Source of the DNA: Paludibacteraceae bacterium
GTDB lineage: Bacteria; Bacteroidota; Bacteroidia; Bacteroidales; Paludibacteraceae
Length of the DNA: 6,897 nt
Reading direction: 5' to 3'
Assembly (NCBI GenBank): GCA_017648235.1
Contig: JAGCIZ010000326.1
Coordinates: 1-6,897 of the forward strand
Positions 6,263 to 6,897 of this stretch are shown here, piece by piece. The notes below the pieces were generated by a model that was given only the letters and a program-made list of their open reading frames with translations, was not told where the DNA came from and did not search any database. The translations under genes were made by a program, and so were the position numbers. Within the stretch, counting starts at the first letter, position 1, and each line of letters begins with the position of its first letter.

Positions 6263-6897
6263 ATGGCAAAAAAAACAGAAAAGGCAACAAGCGAAACTCC
6301 CCTTACAAACCGTTTCAAGCGTTTTTTCAAAGACGAACGTACATGCTTTGTTTTGGGGTTATTTTTGGTTATTGTCACCATTTTTATATTCTTCTCTTTT
6401 GCTTCGTACGTCTTTACCGTCGGTACCGATCAGAGCCAAGTAGAGGGTTCTCTTCACGGCGGAACAGTAAAAAACTGGAGTGGACTTAGCGGAGCAAAAA
6501 TTGCCAATTTGTTTATCAATAAGTCGTTTGGAGTTTCGGCGTTTTTGTTACTTGTTTTTCCATTTGTTTTAGGACTTCGTCTAATGCAAATCAAAACGTT
6601 CTCTCTATGGAAGTCTTTTCTCCTTCCGGGCATTTTACTCATTTGGAGCTCTGTTTTTCTCAGTTTTTTCTTCTACAATTTTTATAAAGATTCTGCTCTA
6701 AGTTGGGGTGGAGCACATGGCGATTTTTTGAGTTTTTGGCTTTTCGAGAACATCGGTTGGGGCGTAATACTATTGCTATTTGTTTCAATAGTGGTAATTA
6801 TGATTTTTGCATCTAGCAAAACTTTGCCTTTCATAAAAAAACTATTCACCTTTAAGAAAAAATCACAAACTGTAGAGGCAGAAAGTCAAAAAGCCAT
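6263..6897 (+). CDS. ftsK: DNA translocase FtsK, N-terminal membrane domain, 3'-partial
   Basis: The first 211 codons of a gene that runs off the right edge. FtsK anchors at the division septum and pumps DNA to clear and resolve chromosome termini. The visible part is the 4TM domain: a basic cytoplasmic start (MAKKTEKA, NRFKRFFKDER), then membrane segments at about 28-51, 88-108, 117-140 and 164-183, followed by a basic stretch (IKKLFTFKKK) that opens the linker. Between segments 1 and 2, the loop TDQSQVEG...VKNWSGLSGAKIANLFINKSFG matches Bacteroidetes FtsK proteins, as does SWGGAHGDFLSFWL before segment 4. The motor domain (Walker motifs) and the gamma domain are outside the window, so they cannot be checked. 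ATG 6263 is the first start after the promoter; there is no Shine-Dalgarno site. The identification rests on the 4TM domain alone but is firm. Confidence 0.9.
   Translation, partial: MAKKTEKATSETPLTNRFKRFFKDERTCFVLGLFLVIVTIFIFFSFASYVFTVGTDQSQVEGSLHGGTVKNWSGLSGAKIANLFINKSFGVSAFLLLVFPFVLGLRLMQIKTFSLWKSFLLPGILLIWSSVFLSFFFYNFYKDSALSWGGAHGDFLSFWLFENIGWGVILLLFVSIVVIMIFASSKTLPFIKKLFTFKKKSQTVEAESQKA

Noticed and set aside
6157..6642. Frames over the terminator, ftsK promoter and ftsK start (6157-6381 minus, 6205-6489 plus, 6454-6642 minus)
   Set aside because: They cross the terminator and promoter or lie out of frame or antisense to the clear FtsK membrane domain.

Overview
The window looks like an anaerobic member of the Bacteroidota, probably order Bacteroidales. 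The evidence is an AT-rich sequence, two promoters with the Bacteroidetes -7 element TAnnTTTG, mostly absent Shine-Dalgarno sites, a TonB-dependent receptor paired with a DUF4249 lipoprotein, a GGGtGRT-family protein and a Bacteroidales-type FtsK N-terminus. The genus cannot be read from the sequence. All genes lie on the + strand.

Region 1 (1-4328) is an outer-envelope transcription unit of three tightly packed genes. It starts with the C-terminal part of an unrecognised acidic, tyrosine-rich protein that runs off the left edge. Ten bases later a short TonB-dependent receptor begins with GTG, and its 3' end overlaps a DUF4249 lipoprotein by 14 bases. The receptor and lipoprotein probably form an outer-membrane uptake pair for an unknown ligand. 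The promoter of this unit is outside the window.

Region 2 (4329-6202) starts with an AT-rich inverted repeat just upstream of a Bacteroidetes-type promoter. Two genes follow: a divergent NifU/IscU-like scaffold protein and a GGGtGRT-family protein. The second gene has an unusually good AGGAGG site, and the pair ends in a clear intrinsic terminator. The biochemical job of the pair is, to my knowledge, undescribed. This is the most interesting part of the window.

Region 3 (6203-6897) holds a textbook Bacteroidetes promoter and the first 211 codons of ftsK (four-helix membrane domain), cut off by the right edge. No RNA genes, mobile elements or CRISPR arrays were seen, and no stretch longer than about 110 bases lacks a gene.
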